Of a stretch of 64,000 bases of DNA, positions 34,173 to 46,199 are shown in pieces (positions within the stretch are counted from its first letter, which is position 1; every line of letters starts with the position of its first letter). Both the position numbers and the translations under genes were made by a program. Below the pieces are notes generated by a model. That model had not been told where the DNA came from. It worked only from the letters and a program-made list of their open reading frames with translations, and ran no database searches. This DNA is from Streptomyces albireticuli (lineage in GTDB: Bacteria > Actinomycetota > Actinomycetes > Streptomycetales > Streptomycetaceae), in NCBI RefSeq assembly GCF_021228125.1, contig NZ_JAJQQS010000003.1, positions 744,001 through 808,000 of the forward strand, written 5' to 3'.

Positions 34173-35789
34173 ATGAGACGACTGCTTCTCGCGCTGTGCG
34201 CCGCGGCCGTCGGCCTGACGCTGGGCATCGGCCCCGCCACGGCCTCGGCGCCGCCCACGGAATTCGGCACCGACTGGCACGATCCGGTCACCGCCGGGCC
34301 CCCGGTGTCCGTACCGGACACCACCTCGTGCAAGGTCACCGTCGCCGACACGGAATTCCGCGACTACACCCCCTACCGGGGGACGTATCTCCCGCCCAAG
34401 GCATGCGGCGACCGCTGGAACAAGGTCGTCCTGCGCCTCGAAGGCGCCGTCGCCGGGCGGCAGTACGACCGTCTCGGCTATCTGCGGATCGGCGGTGTGG
34501 AAGTACTGCGCACCTCCACGCCGGAACCCTCACCGGAAGGGATCACCTGGAACGTCGAGAAGGATGTCACCCGCTACGCCGCCACGCTGCGCGACCGGCA
34601 GCCGGTCGAGATGCTCATCGGCAATCTCGTGAACAGCACCTACACGGGCGTCATCAAGGTCAAGGTGACGCTGACGTTCTACGCCGCCGAGGGGCGCGTG
34701 AAGCCCGCCCGGACACCGGACAAAGTCCTCACCCTGGACGGTGCGCACCAGGTGGGCACGGTCTACGAGGGGCAGTTGACCACGCCGCGCAACAGTGAGC
34801 GGATCGTGGCCGAGGTCTACGCGACCGGTTCGGGCGGCGGTTGCGAGGAGTTCTGGTACCTCACCGTGCCGGACGCCGCGCCGTATTCCTGCAAGGCCAA
34901 GGACGGCCCCTACCGAGAGGTGAGGGTCTCGGTGGACGGCCGACTCGCGGGAATCGCCGCGCCCTTCCCGACCGTATGGACGGGCGGATGGTCGAACCCC
35001 TTCCTGTGGTACGTCATCCCCGGCCCGCGCGCCTTCGACGTGCGGCCCGTGGAGTACGACCTCACGCCGTTCGCCGGGCAGTTGAACGACGGCGAGCCGC
35101 ACCGGATCGCGATATCCGTGGCCGGGGTGCCCGAAGGGCAGAGCGGCTGGAGCACGCCCACCAACGTCCTGGTCTGGCAGGACGCCGGGGCGTCGCGGGT
35201 CACCGGAGCCCTGACCGCCCACCGGGCGGGGGAGCCGGCGGGCACCGTCACGCATCAACCGGGCACCGAGCACCGGCTGCGCGCCGAGGGCCGCGACTCG
35301 CTCACGGTCTCGGGGTACCTCGACACCTCGCACGGCCGGGTCACCACGACCGTCGACCGGAACGTCGCCAACACCTCCACGCACCGCTGGACGGAAGGGG
35401 AGTCGACGGACGCCCTCCAGGCCCGCTGGAACGACGACGAGACCGTCGTGACCCGCGGCCGGGGCCCCGCGACGGTCACCCGCACCCATCGCGCGTACAC
35501 CATGGACGGCGAGATCACGGGTGGGACGGGTGAGCGGCTGCGTACCGTGATGACGATGGGAGACCGCTCGGACAGCGCCACCGTGCGCGCCGGTGAGAGG
35601 CTCGACTGGTCACACCTGGACGACACGTACACCGGGGACGCCGCGTACAACCAGAACGTGCCACGGGAACAACGGCACGCGACAGGCGTCTCCCGTGAGC
35701 GCTACCGGCTGTTCGGGCCCGGCACCTGCCACGACCGGACCCTCGCCACCGCTCAAGGGGAGCTGACGGAGGACAGGCGGAACTGCTGA
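34173..35789 (+). CDS. Secreted PNGase A-like (peptide-N-glycosidase A domain) protein
   Basis: A 538-residue exported protein with a signal peptide (MRRLLLALCAAAVGLTLGIG, cleavage near ATASA). The PNGase A family pattern is seen at about residues 85-125: RWNKVVLRLEGAVAGRQYDR, followed by LGYLRIGGVEVLRTSTPEPS. Later blocks WTGGWSNPFLWYVIPGPRAF and YDLTPFAGQLNDGEPHRI also match the plant-type peptide-N4-asparagine amidase A fold. Family knowledge: such enzymes release N-glycans from glycoproteins, which for a soil bacterium would mean plant or fungal material. The catalytic residues cannot be confirmed by eye. The extreme C-terminus keeps two Cys (GTCHDRT, RRNC). A 14-base-arm terminator follows. 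Confidence 0.75.
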   Translation: MRRLLLALCAAAVGLTLGIGPATASAPPTEFGTDWHDPVTAGPPVSVPDTTSCKVTVADTEFRDYTPYRGTYLPPKACGDRWNKVVLRLEGAVAGRQYDRLGYLRIGGVEVLRTSTPEPSPEGITWNVEKDVTRYAATLRDRQPVEMLIGNLVNSTYTGVIKVKVTLTFYAAEGRVKPARTPDKVLTLDGAHQVGTVYEGQLTTPRNSERIVAEVYATGSGGGCEEFWYLTVPDAAPYSCKAKDGPYREVRVSVDGRLAGIAAPFPTVWTGGWSNPFLWYVIPGPRAFDVRPVEYDLTPFAGQLNDGEPHRIAISVAGVPEGQSGWSTPTNVLVWQDAGASRVTGALTAHRAGEPAGTVTHQPGTEHRLRAEGRDSLTVSGYLDTSHGRVTTTVDRNVANTSTHRWTEGESTDALQARWNDDETVVTRGRGPATVTRTHRAYTMDGEITGGTGERLRTVMTMGDRSDSATVRAGERLDWSHLDDTYTGDAAYNQNVPREQRHATGVSRERYRLFGPGTCHDRTLATAQGELTEDRRNC

Positions 35790-35796
35790 ACGCGAC

Positions 35797-35836
35797 CCGG
35801 GTGGGCCCGAGGCCGTCCGGCTTCGGGCCCACCCGG
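35797..35836. terminator. Bidirectional terminator between PNGase A-like and MarR genes
   Basis: CCGGGTGGGCCCGA (35797-35810) pairs perfectly with TCGGGCCCACCCGG (35823-35836) across a 12-base loop, starting 8 bases after one stop and ending 20 bases from the other. A stem this long between converging genes is a strong terminator candidate for both. Confidence 0.75.
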
Positions 35837-35856
35837 CGCGTACGCGCCGCCCTGTC

Positions 35857-36297
35857 TCAGAGGTGGTGGCCGGGGCCTCGCATGAGCTCGGTGAGCAGGC
35901 TGCCGAGGGTGTCCCGCTGCTGCGCGGAGAGCGGGGCCAATATGTCCTCGACCGCGGCCCGCCGGGCCTCCCGCAGCTCCCGCAGAGTGGCGCGGCCCGC
36001 CTCGGTGAGCTCGATGCGGATCACACGGCGGTTGGTGGGATCCGGCACCCGGCGCACCGCGCCGTTCGCCTCCAGGGCGTCGACCAGCGTCGTGACCGCC
36101 CGCGGCACCACTTCGAGGCGCTGGGCGAGATCCGCCATCCGGGGCGGCTCTTCGTACTGCGCCACCGTGCGCAGCAGCCGGGACTGGGCGGGGGTGATGC
36201 CGACCGGGTCCAGATAGCGCTTCTGGGCGCGGTGGAGCCGGCGCGTGAGGCGCAGCAGCTGCTCGGCCAGCTGTCCGGACGGGTCGGAGGCGGTCAT
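35857..36297 (-). CDS. MarR-family transcriptional regulator
   Basis: A 146-residue winged-helix regulator. The MarR fold is visible as LLRLTRRLHRAQKRYL (helix 1), TPAQSRLLRTVAQYE, then the recognition region MADLAQRLEVVPRAVTTLVD (about residues 55-74), and the wing NGAVRRVPDPTNRRVIRIEL. MarR proteins bind as dimers to palindromes and are often released by small ligands. The gene is divergent from an ABC exporter, and the shared 172-base region contains a perfect 8-base inverted repeat overlapping a promoter, so it most likely represses the exporter and itself. Start ATG 36297. Confidence 0.92.
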   Translation of the reverse strand: MTASDPSGQLAEQLLRLTRRLHRAQKRYLDPVGITPAQSRLLRTVAQYEEPPRMADLAQRLEVVPRAVTTLVDALEANGAVRRVPDPTNRRVIRIELTEAGRATLRELREARRAAVEDILAPLSAQQRDTLGSLLTELMRGPGHHL

Positions 36298-36324
36298 GAT
36301 CAGAGATTACCAGGACGGAGTGCA

Positions 36325-36355
36325 TTGTGAGCATAGGTAACAGTGAGCTATGCTC
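36325..36355 (+). promoter_or_regulatory. Promoter and overlapping MarR operator candidate upstream of the ABC exporter
   Basis: TTGTGA (36325-36330) and TATGCT (36349-36354) are separated by 18 bases and fit a housekeeping promoter for the rightward ABC exporter gene. The inverted repeat GAGCATAG (36329-36336) / CTATGCTC (36348-36355), with an 11-base spacer, overlaps both elements. A bound MarR dimer there would block RNA polymerase. Confidence 0.6.
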
Positions 36356-36469
36356 GGTACGGCATCATTCCCCTCGGCCATTCCGCCGCCCTTCCGCTCG
36401 TTCCTCTCCGCATTCCCTCTGTCCGCACCCTGCGCCCAGAGCACTCCGCGATCAGAGAACTAGGAGCCC

Positions 36470-38290
36470 ATGCGTCACGACGAACCCGACTGGACGCCCC
36501 CGCCCGCCGACCCGGAGCAGCCCGCGCAGGTGCGCCGCATCCTCCGGCTCTTCCGCCCCTACCGCGGCAGACTCGCCCTTGTCGGGCTGCTCGTCGCCGC
36601 TTCCTCACTTGTCTCGGTGGCCTCGCCGTTCCTCCTGCGCGAGGTCCTCGACGTCGCCATCCCGCAGGGCCGTACGGGCCTGCTGAGCCTGCTGGCGATC
36701 GGCATGATCGCCGCGGCCGTGGTCAACAGCGTCTTCGGGGTCTTCCAGACCCTCGTCTCCACCACGGTCGGCCAGCGTGTGATGCACGACCTGCGCACCG
36801 CGGTCTACGACCGCCTCCAGCGCATGCCGCTCGCCTTCTTCACCCGCACCCGCACGGGCGAGGTCCAGTCCCGCATCGCCAACGACATCGGCGGCATGCA
36901 GGCCACCGTGACCTCCACCGCGACCTCGCTGGTCTCCAACCTCACCAGCGTCGTCGCCACGATCGTCGCGATGCTCGCCCTGGACTGGCGGCTCACGGCC
37001 GTCTCCATGCTCCTGCTGCCGGTGTTCGTCTGGATCAGCCGGCGCGTCGGGCGTGAGCGCAAGCGGATCACTTCCCAGCGGCAGAAGCAGATGGCCGCCA
37101 TGGCCGCGATGGTCACCGAGTCCCTTTCGGTGAGCGGGATCCTGCTCGGCCGCACCATGGGGCGCTCGGATTCACTGACCCAGGCGTTCGGCAAGGAGTC
37201 CGAGCGGCTCGTCGGACTCGAAGTGCGGTCCAGCATGGCCGGGCGCTGGCGGATGTCCACCATCGGGATCGTGATGGCCGCCATGCCCGCCGTCATCTAC
37301 TGGGCGGCGGGCATGGCCGCCCTGCGGACCGGCGGGCCGGCCATATCGCTGGGCACGCTCGTCGCCTTCGTCTCCCTCCAGCAGGGCCTTTTCCGCCCCG
37401 CAGTGAGCTTGCTCTCCACGGGTGTGCAGGTGCAGACCTCGCTCGCCCTGTTCCAGCGCATCTTCGAGTACCTCGACCTGCCGGTGGACATCGCCGAGCC
37501 GGACCGCCCGGTGCGGCTGGAGAAGATCCGCGGCGACATCCGCTTCGAGCACGTCACGTTCTCCTACGACCCGGAGGCTCAGGCGGCCGGCCGGCTGGGC
37601 GCGACGCTCAGCGGCATCGACCTGGCCGTTCCCGCTGGCGGCAGCCTGGCCGTCGTCGGCCCGACCGGCTCCGGGAAGAGCACCCTCAGCTATCTGGTGC
37701 CGCGCCTGTACGACGTCACCGGCGGCAGGGTCCTGCTCGACGGGGTCGACGTCCGCGACCTCGACTTCGACACGCTCGCCCGCGCCGTCGGGGTGGTCTC
37801 GCAGGAGACCTACCTCTTCCACGCCTCGGTGGCCGACAACCTCCGTTTCGCCAAGCCGGACGCGACCGACGAGGAGCTCGTCGCCGCCGCCCGGGCGGCG
37901 CAGATCCACGACCACATCGCCTCCCTCCCCGAGGCCTACGACACCCTGGTCGGCGAGCGGGGCTACCGCTTCTCCGGCGGGGAGAAGCAGCGCCTCGCCA
38001 TCGCCCGTACGATCCTGCGCGATCCGCCCGTCCTCATCCTGGACGAGGCGACCAGCGCACTGGACACCCGTACCGAACACGCCGTGCAGGAGGCCATCGA
38101 CGCGCTCTCCGCGGGGCGGACGACGATCACGATCGCCCACCGGCTCTCCACGGTCCGTGACGCCGATCAGATCGTCGTCCTCGACCGCGGCCGTGTCGCC
38201 GAGCGCGGCACCCATCAGGAACTCCTCGCGGACGACGGGCACTACGCCGCCCTCGTGCGCCGGGACGCCCGCCTGACGGCCGATGTCTGA
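36470..38290 (+). CDS. ABC exporter (multidrug-type half-transporter)
   Basis: A 606-residue fused permease-ATPase. The six-helix membrane domain covers about residues 30-310. The ATPase has Walker A VVGPTGSGKSTLSYLVPRL (about 398), a Q-loop (GVVSQETYLFHASV), signature FSGGEKQRLAIART (about 501), Walker B LILDEATSALDTRTEH and the switch His in TIAHRLSTVRDADQ. All catalytic elements are intact, so it probably works as a homodimer. Start ATG 36470 follows TAGGAG. It is controlled, by position, by the divergent MarR gene, the usual arrangement for a drug or metabolite efflux pump. Substrate unknown. Confidence 0.92.
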   Translation: MRHDEPDWTPPPADPEQPAQVRRILRLFRPYRGRLALVGLLVAASSLVSVASPFLLREVLDVAIPQGRTGLLSLLAIGMIAAAVVNSVFGVFQTLVSTTVGQRVMHDLRTAVYDRLQRMPLAFFTRTRTGEVQSRIANDIGGMQATVTSTATSLVSNLTSVVATIVAMLALDWRLTAVSMLLLPVFVWISRRVGRERKRITSQRQKQMAAMAAMVTESLSVSGILLGRTMGRSDSLTQAFGKESERLVGLEVRSSMAGRWRMSTIGIVMAAMPAVIYWAAGMAALRTGGPAISLGTLVAFVSLQQGLFRPAVSLLSTGVQVQTSLALFQRIFEYLDLPVDIAEPDRPVRLEKIRGDIRFEHVTFSYDPEAQAAGRLGATLSGIDLAVPAGGSLAVVGPTGSGKSTLSYLVPRLYDVTGGRVLLDGVDVRDLDFDTLARAVGVVSQETYLFHASVADNLRFAKPDATDEELVAAARAAQIHDHIASLPEAYDTLVGERGYRFSGGEKQRLAIARTILRDPPVLILDEATSALDTRTEHAVQEAIDALSAGRTTITIAHRLSTVRDADQIVVLDRGRVAERGTHQELLADDGHYAALVRRDARLTADV

Positions 38291-38306
38291 CGCTCCTCGC
38301 GAGGGC

Positions 38307-39530
38307 TCAGAGGGAATCCGGGTCGACGGTCTCGGCCATGATCCGGTAACCCGCGTCATTGGGGTGCTTGACGTCGCCGCTGTCATAGGCGGGCGCCAGC
38401 ACCTCGGGGTCCTCGGCCGAGGCGAGGGCGTCGGCGAAGTCGGCCACCGCGTCGTACTCCCCGGACGTGCGGATCCACTCGTTGAGCGCGACACGCTTCG
38501 CCTCGGCCCGCGGGGTGTGGTATTCCGACCCCTTGAAAGGAAGGATGGTCGCCCCGATGACCTTGACACCACGGTCGTGTGCCCGCCGGATCAGTGACCG
38601 GTAGCCGGCGATCAACTGCTCCACCGTGACATCAGGATTGGGCTTGTAGGTCTCCAGGTCGACCTCGCTGAAGCCGATGTCGTTGAGGCCGCCGAAGACG
38701 ATCACGGAACTGACCCCGGGCTTGTCGAGCACATCACGCTCGAACCGGCTCACGGCCCGTTCGCCGTACCACGGGGAGTCGCTCAGCACGAGGTTGCCGC
38801 CGATGCCCGCGTTGAGCACCGCCCACCGTTCGCCGGTCGCGGCGAGCCGCTCGGCGAGCACGTCCGGGTAGCGACGGTCGGCGTCCACGGTGGAGCCGAA
38901 GCCGTCAGTGATCGAGTCGCCGAACGCCACCACGGTGCCCTTCAGCGGCTCTCCGCCCGACAGTTCGACGTCGGAGAGGTAGTACCAGGAGTGGGTGCGC
39001 TCGTCGAAGCCCCCTCCCTCGGCATCGGACGTCCGGTCGCCCGCCGCCCGGTAGCTGGTCGCGTAGGCCTGGGCGTGGAAGGTCGCGGGCCCGGTCGGAC
39101 CGTCGAAGAAGAGCGTCACCGCCACGGAGTCCAAGGGTTCGGCGTGGAGCTCCGTCGCGTCGCTGACCGCCTCGCCCCCGGCGGGGATCGTCACCGATGC
39201 GAGGCCACCGAAGGTGACCTCCCTGGCCGTTCCGGGCCGGAGCGCGGCGCCCCCTCCGGCCAGGGCGAGGCTCGCGGCGGACACGGTCAGCGGCTGCTCA
39301 CCGAACCGGTTCGACAGCCGTATCCGTGCGGCCGTGCCTCCACTGGTGACACGCACGACCTGGCGGACGGACTGACGGGCGAAGCCGGCCTCGGACCAGT
39401 TCTCCTCGAATCCGGAGCTCGGCCGCTGGACCGGTGCCGCCCAGCCGGCCGACCAGGACGTCGTGGCTTCCACCGTCCGCCGCTTCTCCGTGCGAAGTGC
39501 CGCCGCCGGAGCCTTTTCCTGAACTGTCAT
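38307..39530 (-). CDS. SGNH/GDSL-type hydrolase
   Basis: A 407-residue esterase-like protein. Residues about 25-190 form a beta-rich N-terminal domain (WSAGWAAPVQRPSSGFEENW, SGGTAARIRLSNRFGEQPL). The SGNH domain follows with VVAFGDSITDGFGS (nucleophile Ser, about residue 205), NAGIGGNLVLSD (the Gly block), FGGLNDIGFS (the Asn block) and DVKHPNDAGYRIMAE (Asp/His block near the end). Relatives are lipases, polysaccharide deacetylases and esterases. No signal peptide precedes the domain, which is unusual because many homologues with this layout are exported. Start ATG 39530 has AAGGAAAAGG upstream. The gene is convergent with the ABC exporter and divergent from an MHS permease. Confidence 0.87.
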   Translation of the reverse strand: MTVQEKAPAAALRTEKRRTVEATTSWSAGWAAPVQRPSSGFEENWSEAGFARQSVRQVVRVTSGGTAARIRLSNRFGEQPLTVSAASLALAGGGAALRPGTAREVTFGGLASVTIPAGGEAVSDATELHAEPLDSVAVTLFFDGPTGPATFHAQAYATSYRAAGDRTSDAEGGGFDERTHSWYYLSDVELSGGEPLKGTVVAFGDSITDGFGSTVDADRRYPDVLAERLAATGERWAVLNAGIGGNLVLSDSPWYGERAVSRFERDVLDKPGVSSVIVFGGLNDIGFSEVDLETYKPNPDVTVEQLIAGYRSLIRRAHDRGVKVIGATILPFKGSEYHTPRAEAKRVALNEWIRTSGEYDAVADFADALASAEDPEVLAPAYDSGDVKHPNDAGYRIMAETVDPDSL

Positions 39531-39708
39531 GATCTCGCCTTTTCCTTGCGTGGGATGAACCGCTGAGGAAGAGACTGCCGTCGGCCGGGAGGGCCACCCA
39601 GACCTGTGGGCTTCGTACGAACCCCGTGCGTACCACTGGCAGGGTCACCCAGCGAGAACCGGACTCGGACAGGTGTGCGAGGCGGGTGGGTGGGGGATCC
39701 AGGGGATC

Positions 39709-41037
39709 ATGACGCAATCCAAGTCCCTGCCCATGGACGGCGCTCCCGCCGCGACACCGGCAGGAACACCGCCCTCCGCCCCTCGTTCCTCGATACGACA
39801 GCTCGCGGCGGCGTCCGTCGGCAACGCCGCCGAGTGGTACGACTGGTACGCCTATTCCTTCCTCGCCGTCTACTTCGCCGACCGGGTCTTCCCCAAGGGC
39901 TCCGGAAACTCTCTCGTCCCCCTGCTCTCGACCTTCGCCGTCTTCGCCGTCGGCTTCTTCATGCGCCCGGTCGGCGGCCTGCTGATGGGCTCGATCGCCG
40001 ACCGGCGTGGCCGCCGGGCCGCCCTCACCGCCACGATCCTGCTCATGGGAGGCGGCAGCCTACTGGTGGCGCTCACGCCCACCTACGCCTCCGCCGGCGT
40101 GCTCGCACCCGTGGTCCTGGTCGTCGCCCGCCTGATCCAGGGACTGTCGGTCGGAGGAGAGTTCGCCGCCTCGACGACGTTCCTCGTGGAGTCGGCGGGA
40201 CCCGGCCGACGAGGGCTGTTCTCCAGCTTCCAGTACGTGTCCACCACCATCGGCCAGCTGCTCGCCTCCGGAATCGCCGCACTCCTCGCCCATCTGCTCA
40301 CCGAGGGGCAGATGGGCGACTGGGGCTGGCGGGTGCCGTTCCTCATCGGCGCGCTCATCAGCCTGGTCGGTTTCTGGATCCGGCAGGGCGCCCAGGAGAC
40401 GAGGGAGCCGGCGCACGGAACGGACACGGAGCGCCCCGCCCTGTTCGAAGCGTTGCGCCGCCACCCCCGGGAGTCCCTCCTCATCTGCGGAATCACCGCG
40501 GGCGGCACCCTCGCCTACTACACGTGGACCACATACCTGCCGACCTACGCCCAGGTGAACGCCGGTTTCGACAAGGGTGACGCCCTGATCGCGAGCACCC
40601 TCTCGCTGGCGTTCTTCGCCCTCCTCCAGCCACTCGGCGGACTGCTGTCCGACAAGGTGGGACGACGGCCACTGCTGATCGGCTTCGCGCTGGGGTTCGC
40701 GATCCTGGCGGTGCCCCTGCTGCACTCGATCACCAGCGCGTTCCTCTCCCTGCTGCTCGTGCAGTGCGCGGGGATGGTGCTGCTCACCGGCTACACCTCG
40801 ATCGCCGCCGCGGTCAACGCCGAGGTCTTCCCCGCGCGGGTCAGGGCGGCAGGCATCGGCTTCCCCTACTCCCTCACCGTCGCGTTGTTCGGAGGGACCG
40901 CGCCCTACCTGGGAACCTGGTTCAAGCAGTCCGGCCACCCCGGGGCCTTCCCCTGGTACGTGGCCGGGCTCTGCCTGGTCTCCGCCTGTGTCTACGCGGT
41001 CCTCCCGGAGACGGCGAAGCGCCCCCTCGATCGCTAG
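39709..41037 (+). CDS. MHS-type MFS carboxylate permease
   Basis: A 442-residue transporter of the metabolite:H+ symporter group (alpha-ketoglutarate, citrate or shikimate permease type). Diagnostic features are SVGNAAEWYDWYAYSFLAVY in helix 1, GSIADRRGRRAALT after helix 2, and ARLIQGLSVGGEFAASTTFL in helix 4. ATG 39709 has AGGGG five bases before it; the longer frame from 39673 adds residues without a ribosome binding site. The stop overlaps the converging CoA-transferase gene by four bases. Import of a small carboxylate that is then activated by the CoA transferase is a reasonable inference. Confidence 0.88.
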   Translation: MTQSKSLPMDGAPAATPAGTPPSAPRSSIRQLAAASVGNAAEWYDWYAYSFLAVYFADRVFPKGSGNSLVPLLSTFAVFAVGFFMRPVGGLLMGSIADRRGRRAALTATILLMGGGSLLVALTPTYASAGVLAPVVLVVARLIQGLSVGGEFAASTTFLVESAGPGRRGLFSSFQYVSTTIGQLLASGIAALLAHLLTEGQMGDWGWRVPFLIGALISLVGFWIRQGAQETREPAHGTDTERPALFEALRRHPRESLLICGITAGGTLAYYTWTTYLPTYAQVNAGFDKGDALIASTLSLAFFALLQPLGGLLSDKVGRRPLLIGFALGFAILAVPLLHSITSAFLSLLLVQCAGMVLLTGYTSIAAAVNAEVFPARVRAAGIGFPYSLTVALFGGTAPYLGTWFKQSGHPGAFPWYVAGLCLVSACVYAVLPETAKRPLDR

Positions 41038-42188
41038 GCGTGCCCCTGGTCCGCCGAGAACTCCGCCCGGACCGCGTCCGTATGGGCGCCGAGCTCCGGC
41101 ACGGCGCCCATCGCCGCCTCCCGTCCTTCCACCGAGACCGGCGGCAGCAACCCCCTCAGCGGGCCCACGGGCGAGTCGAACTCACGCCAGCGGTCCCGGG
41201 CCCGCAGCTGTGGATGGTCGGCGAACTCCCCGACCGACCGCAGTCGCGCGTTGGCGATGCCCGCGCCGTCCAGTAAGGCGACGACTCCGTCCGCCGTGTG
41301 CCGGGCGAAGTGCTTCTCCATGACGGCGGTCAGCTCGTCGTCGTGAGCGCGCCGCGCCGGATTGTCCGCGAAGCGGGCATCGCGGACCAGCCCGGGCTCG
41401 CGCAGCACCCGCTCGCACAGGGCCACCCACTCCCGGTCGTTCTGCACGCTCAGGAAGACCCGTGCGCCGTCGCCGCAGGCGTAGTGCCCGTACGGGGAGA
41501 TGGTCGGGTGCCGGGCGCCGCTACGGGTGAGCGGAGCGCCGCCGTACGCCTGCGCGAAGTACGGCTGGCCCATCCACTCGGCGAGCGCGTCCAGCAACGA
41601 GACGGACAGTGCGGTGCCTTCGCCGGTGCGCTCACGCTCGTACAGCGCGGTGAGGATGCCGGAGTAGGTGTACATGGCGCCGGCGATGTCGGCGACGGAA
41701 ATACCGGGCCGGGCGGGGGAGTCGGGACTGCCCGTGATCGAGAGCAGACCGGTCTCGCACTGCACCAGAAGGTCGTAGGCCTTCTTGTCGCGGTAGGGGC
41801 CGGTCGCCCCGTAGCCCGTGATGTCGCAGGTGATCAGGCGCGGATGGCGGGTGCGCAGCACCTGGCTGCCGAGCCCGAGGCGCTCGGCCGCACCGGGACC
41901 GAGGTTCTGGACGAAGACGTCGGCTCGGGCGAGGATCCGGTCGAGCAACGCGCGGTCCTCGTCGGCCTTGAGATCGAGGGCCACGCTCTCCTTTCCTCGG
42001 TTGACCCAGACGAAATAGGCGGAGATCCCCTTCACCCTGCGGTCGTACGCCCGGGCGAAGTCTCCTTGGCCGGGCCGCTCGACCTTGATCACCCGGGCGC
42101 CGAGATCCGCCAGCTGACGGGTGGCGAAAGGTGCGGCGACGGCCTGTTCGAGGGCGACGACGGTGATGTCACGCAGTGGTGGTTCCAA
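41034..42188 (-). CDS. CaiB/BaiF-family CoA transferase
   Basis: A 384-residue family III CoA transferase, which moves CoA between carboxylic acids. N-terminal landmarks are ITVVALEQAVAAPFATRQLA and DLGARVIKVERPGQGDFARA. The catalytic Asp is in ISVADIAGAMYTYSG (about residue 168). The best start is TTG 42188: the preceding bases GGAGGAGTCGAG form an ideal ribosome binding site seven bases away, whereas the upstream ATG 42203 has none and would encode GGV from that very site. The protein then starts EPPLRDITVVALEQ. A TTA leucine codon (plus-strand 41274-41276) makes it a bldA-dependence candidate. It is convergent with the MHS permease and downstream of lacZ. Confidence 0.88.
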   Translation of the reverse strand: MEPPLRDITVVALEQAVAAPFATRQLADLGARVIKVERPGQGDFARAYDRRVKGISAYFVWVNRGKESVALDLKADEDRALLDRILARADVFVQNLGPGAAERLGLGSQVLRTRHPRLITCDITGYGATGPYRDKKAYDLLVQCETGLLSITGSPDSPARPGISVADIAGAMYTYSGILTALYERERTGEGTALSVSLLDALAEWMGQPYFAQAYGGAPLTRSGARHPTISPYGHYACGDGARVFLSVQNDREWVALCERVLREPGLVRDARFADNPARRAHDDELTAVMEKHFARHTADGVVALLDGAGIANARLRSVGEFADHPQLRARDRWREFDSPVGPLRGLLPPVSVEGREAAMGAVPELGAHTDAVRAEFSADQGHA

Positions 42189-42323
42189 CTCGACTCCTCC
42201 CATTGGTGTGACCGTATGACCGAGGCTGTGGACAGTCGAGAACCGCCCGGCGTCGTCCCGTCTACGCTCGCTTTCATGGAGATCAGGGGGAGATCCGCCA
42301 CCGGAAGAACACGCCACCGGCCG

Positions 42324-45524
<3,201 letters not shown>

Positions 45525-46199
45525 TCAGACGGGTCGTGGATCTCCCGCCACGAGGAGCACCTCCAGGGTGCGCGGACCGTGGACGCCCTCGACCCGGTCC
45601 AGCTCGATGTCGCTGGTCGCCGACGGTCCCGAGACCCAGGTGAGCGGCCGGGCCGCCACCGGCGCCAGCCGCTCCAGGGCCTGCGGGACCGAATCCACCA
45701 CCTGATCCGCCGTCCGCACCACACACAGGTGGTGGTCCGGCACGAGGGTGAGGGCGCGGCGTCCCTGCCCCGGGCCCGCGTCGAGCACCAGCGTGCCGGT
45801 CTCGGCGATCGCCAGGGCACAGCCGGTGACGACGCTGTCCACGACGTCCAGCTCACGCGCCGTCAGCGCGGGGGTGTCCGACAGAACGTCCACCCGGGCG
45901 TCCCGGAGCCAACCTCGGGGCAGCCCGGCGGGTGCGAGCACGCGGTGGGCGCCTCGTTCCGCGAGCAGCCGGGCGAGGAGAGCGGGCAGCCCGGCGGCGT
46001 CCACGCGGTGGACGAGGGCACGGTAGTCCGCGAGGTTCCCGGCGAGGAGGTCGAGGGTTTCCGCGGGGCTCCGCTCGCCGTGGACCCGCAGGTAGTCGCG
46101 TACCACCGGGTGGTCCTCCGGGCGCTCTTCCCGTGGCACGTCGGCAAGCGCGCGGCGCACCCGTCCCAGGATCCGCTCCCTGCTCGTACCGCCGCTCAC
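45525..46199 (-). CDS. lutC: LutC/LUD-domain protein of L-lactate oxidation
   Basis: A 224-residue LUD-domain protein. It begins SGGTSRERILGRVRRALADV and carries the family blocks GCALAIAETGTLVLDAGPGQ and LVPDHHLCVVRTADQVVDSV near the C-terminus. Family knowledge: LutA, LutB and LutC together oxidise L-lactate to pyruvate. The GTG start 46199 overlaps the LutB stop by GTGA, so it is translated with LutB. The gene is last in a lutABC order and about 90 bases upstream of lacZ's antisense end region; no lactate permease is linked. Confidence 0.88.
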   Translation of the reverse strand: MSGGTSRERILGRVRRALADVPREERPEDHPVVRDYLRVHGERSPAETLDLLAGNLADYRALVHRVDAAGLPALLARLLAERGAHRVLAPAGLPRGWLRDARVDVLSDTPALTARELDVVDSVVTGCALAIAETGTLVLDAGPGQGRRALTLVPDHHLCVVRTADQVVDSVPQALERLAPVAARPLTWVSGPSATSDIELDRVEGVHGPRTLEVLLVAGDPRPV

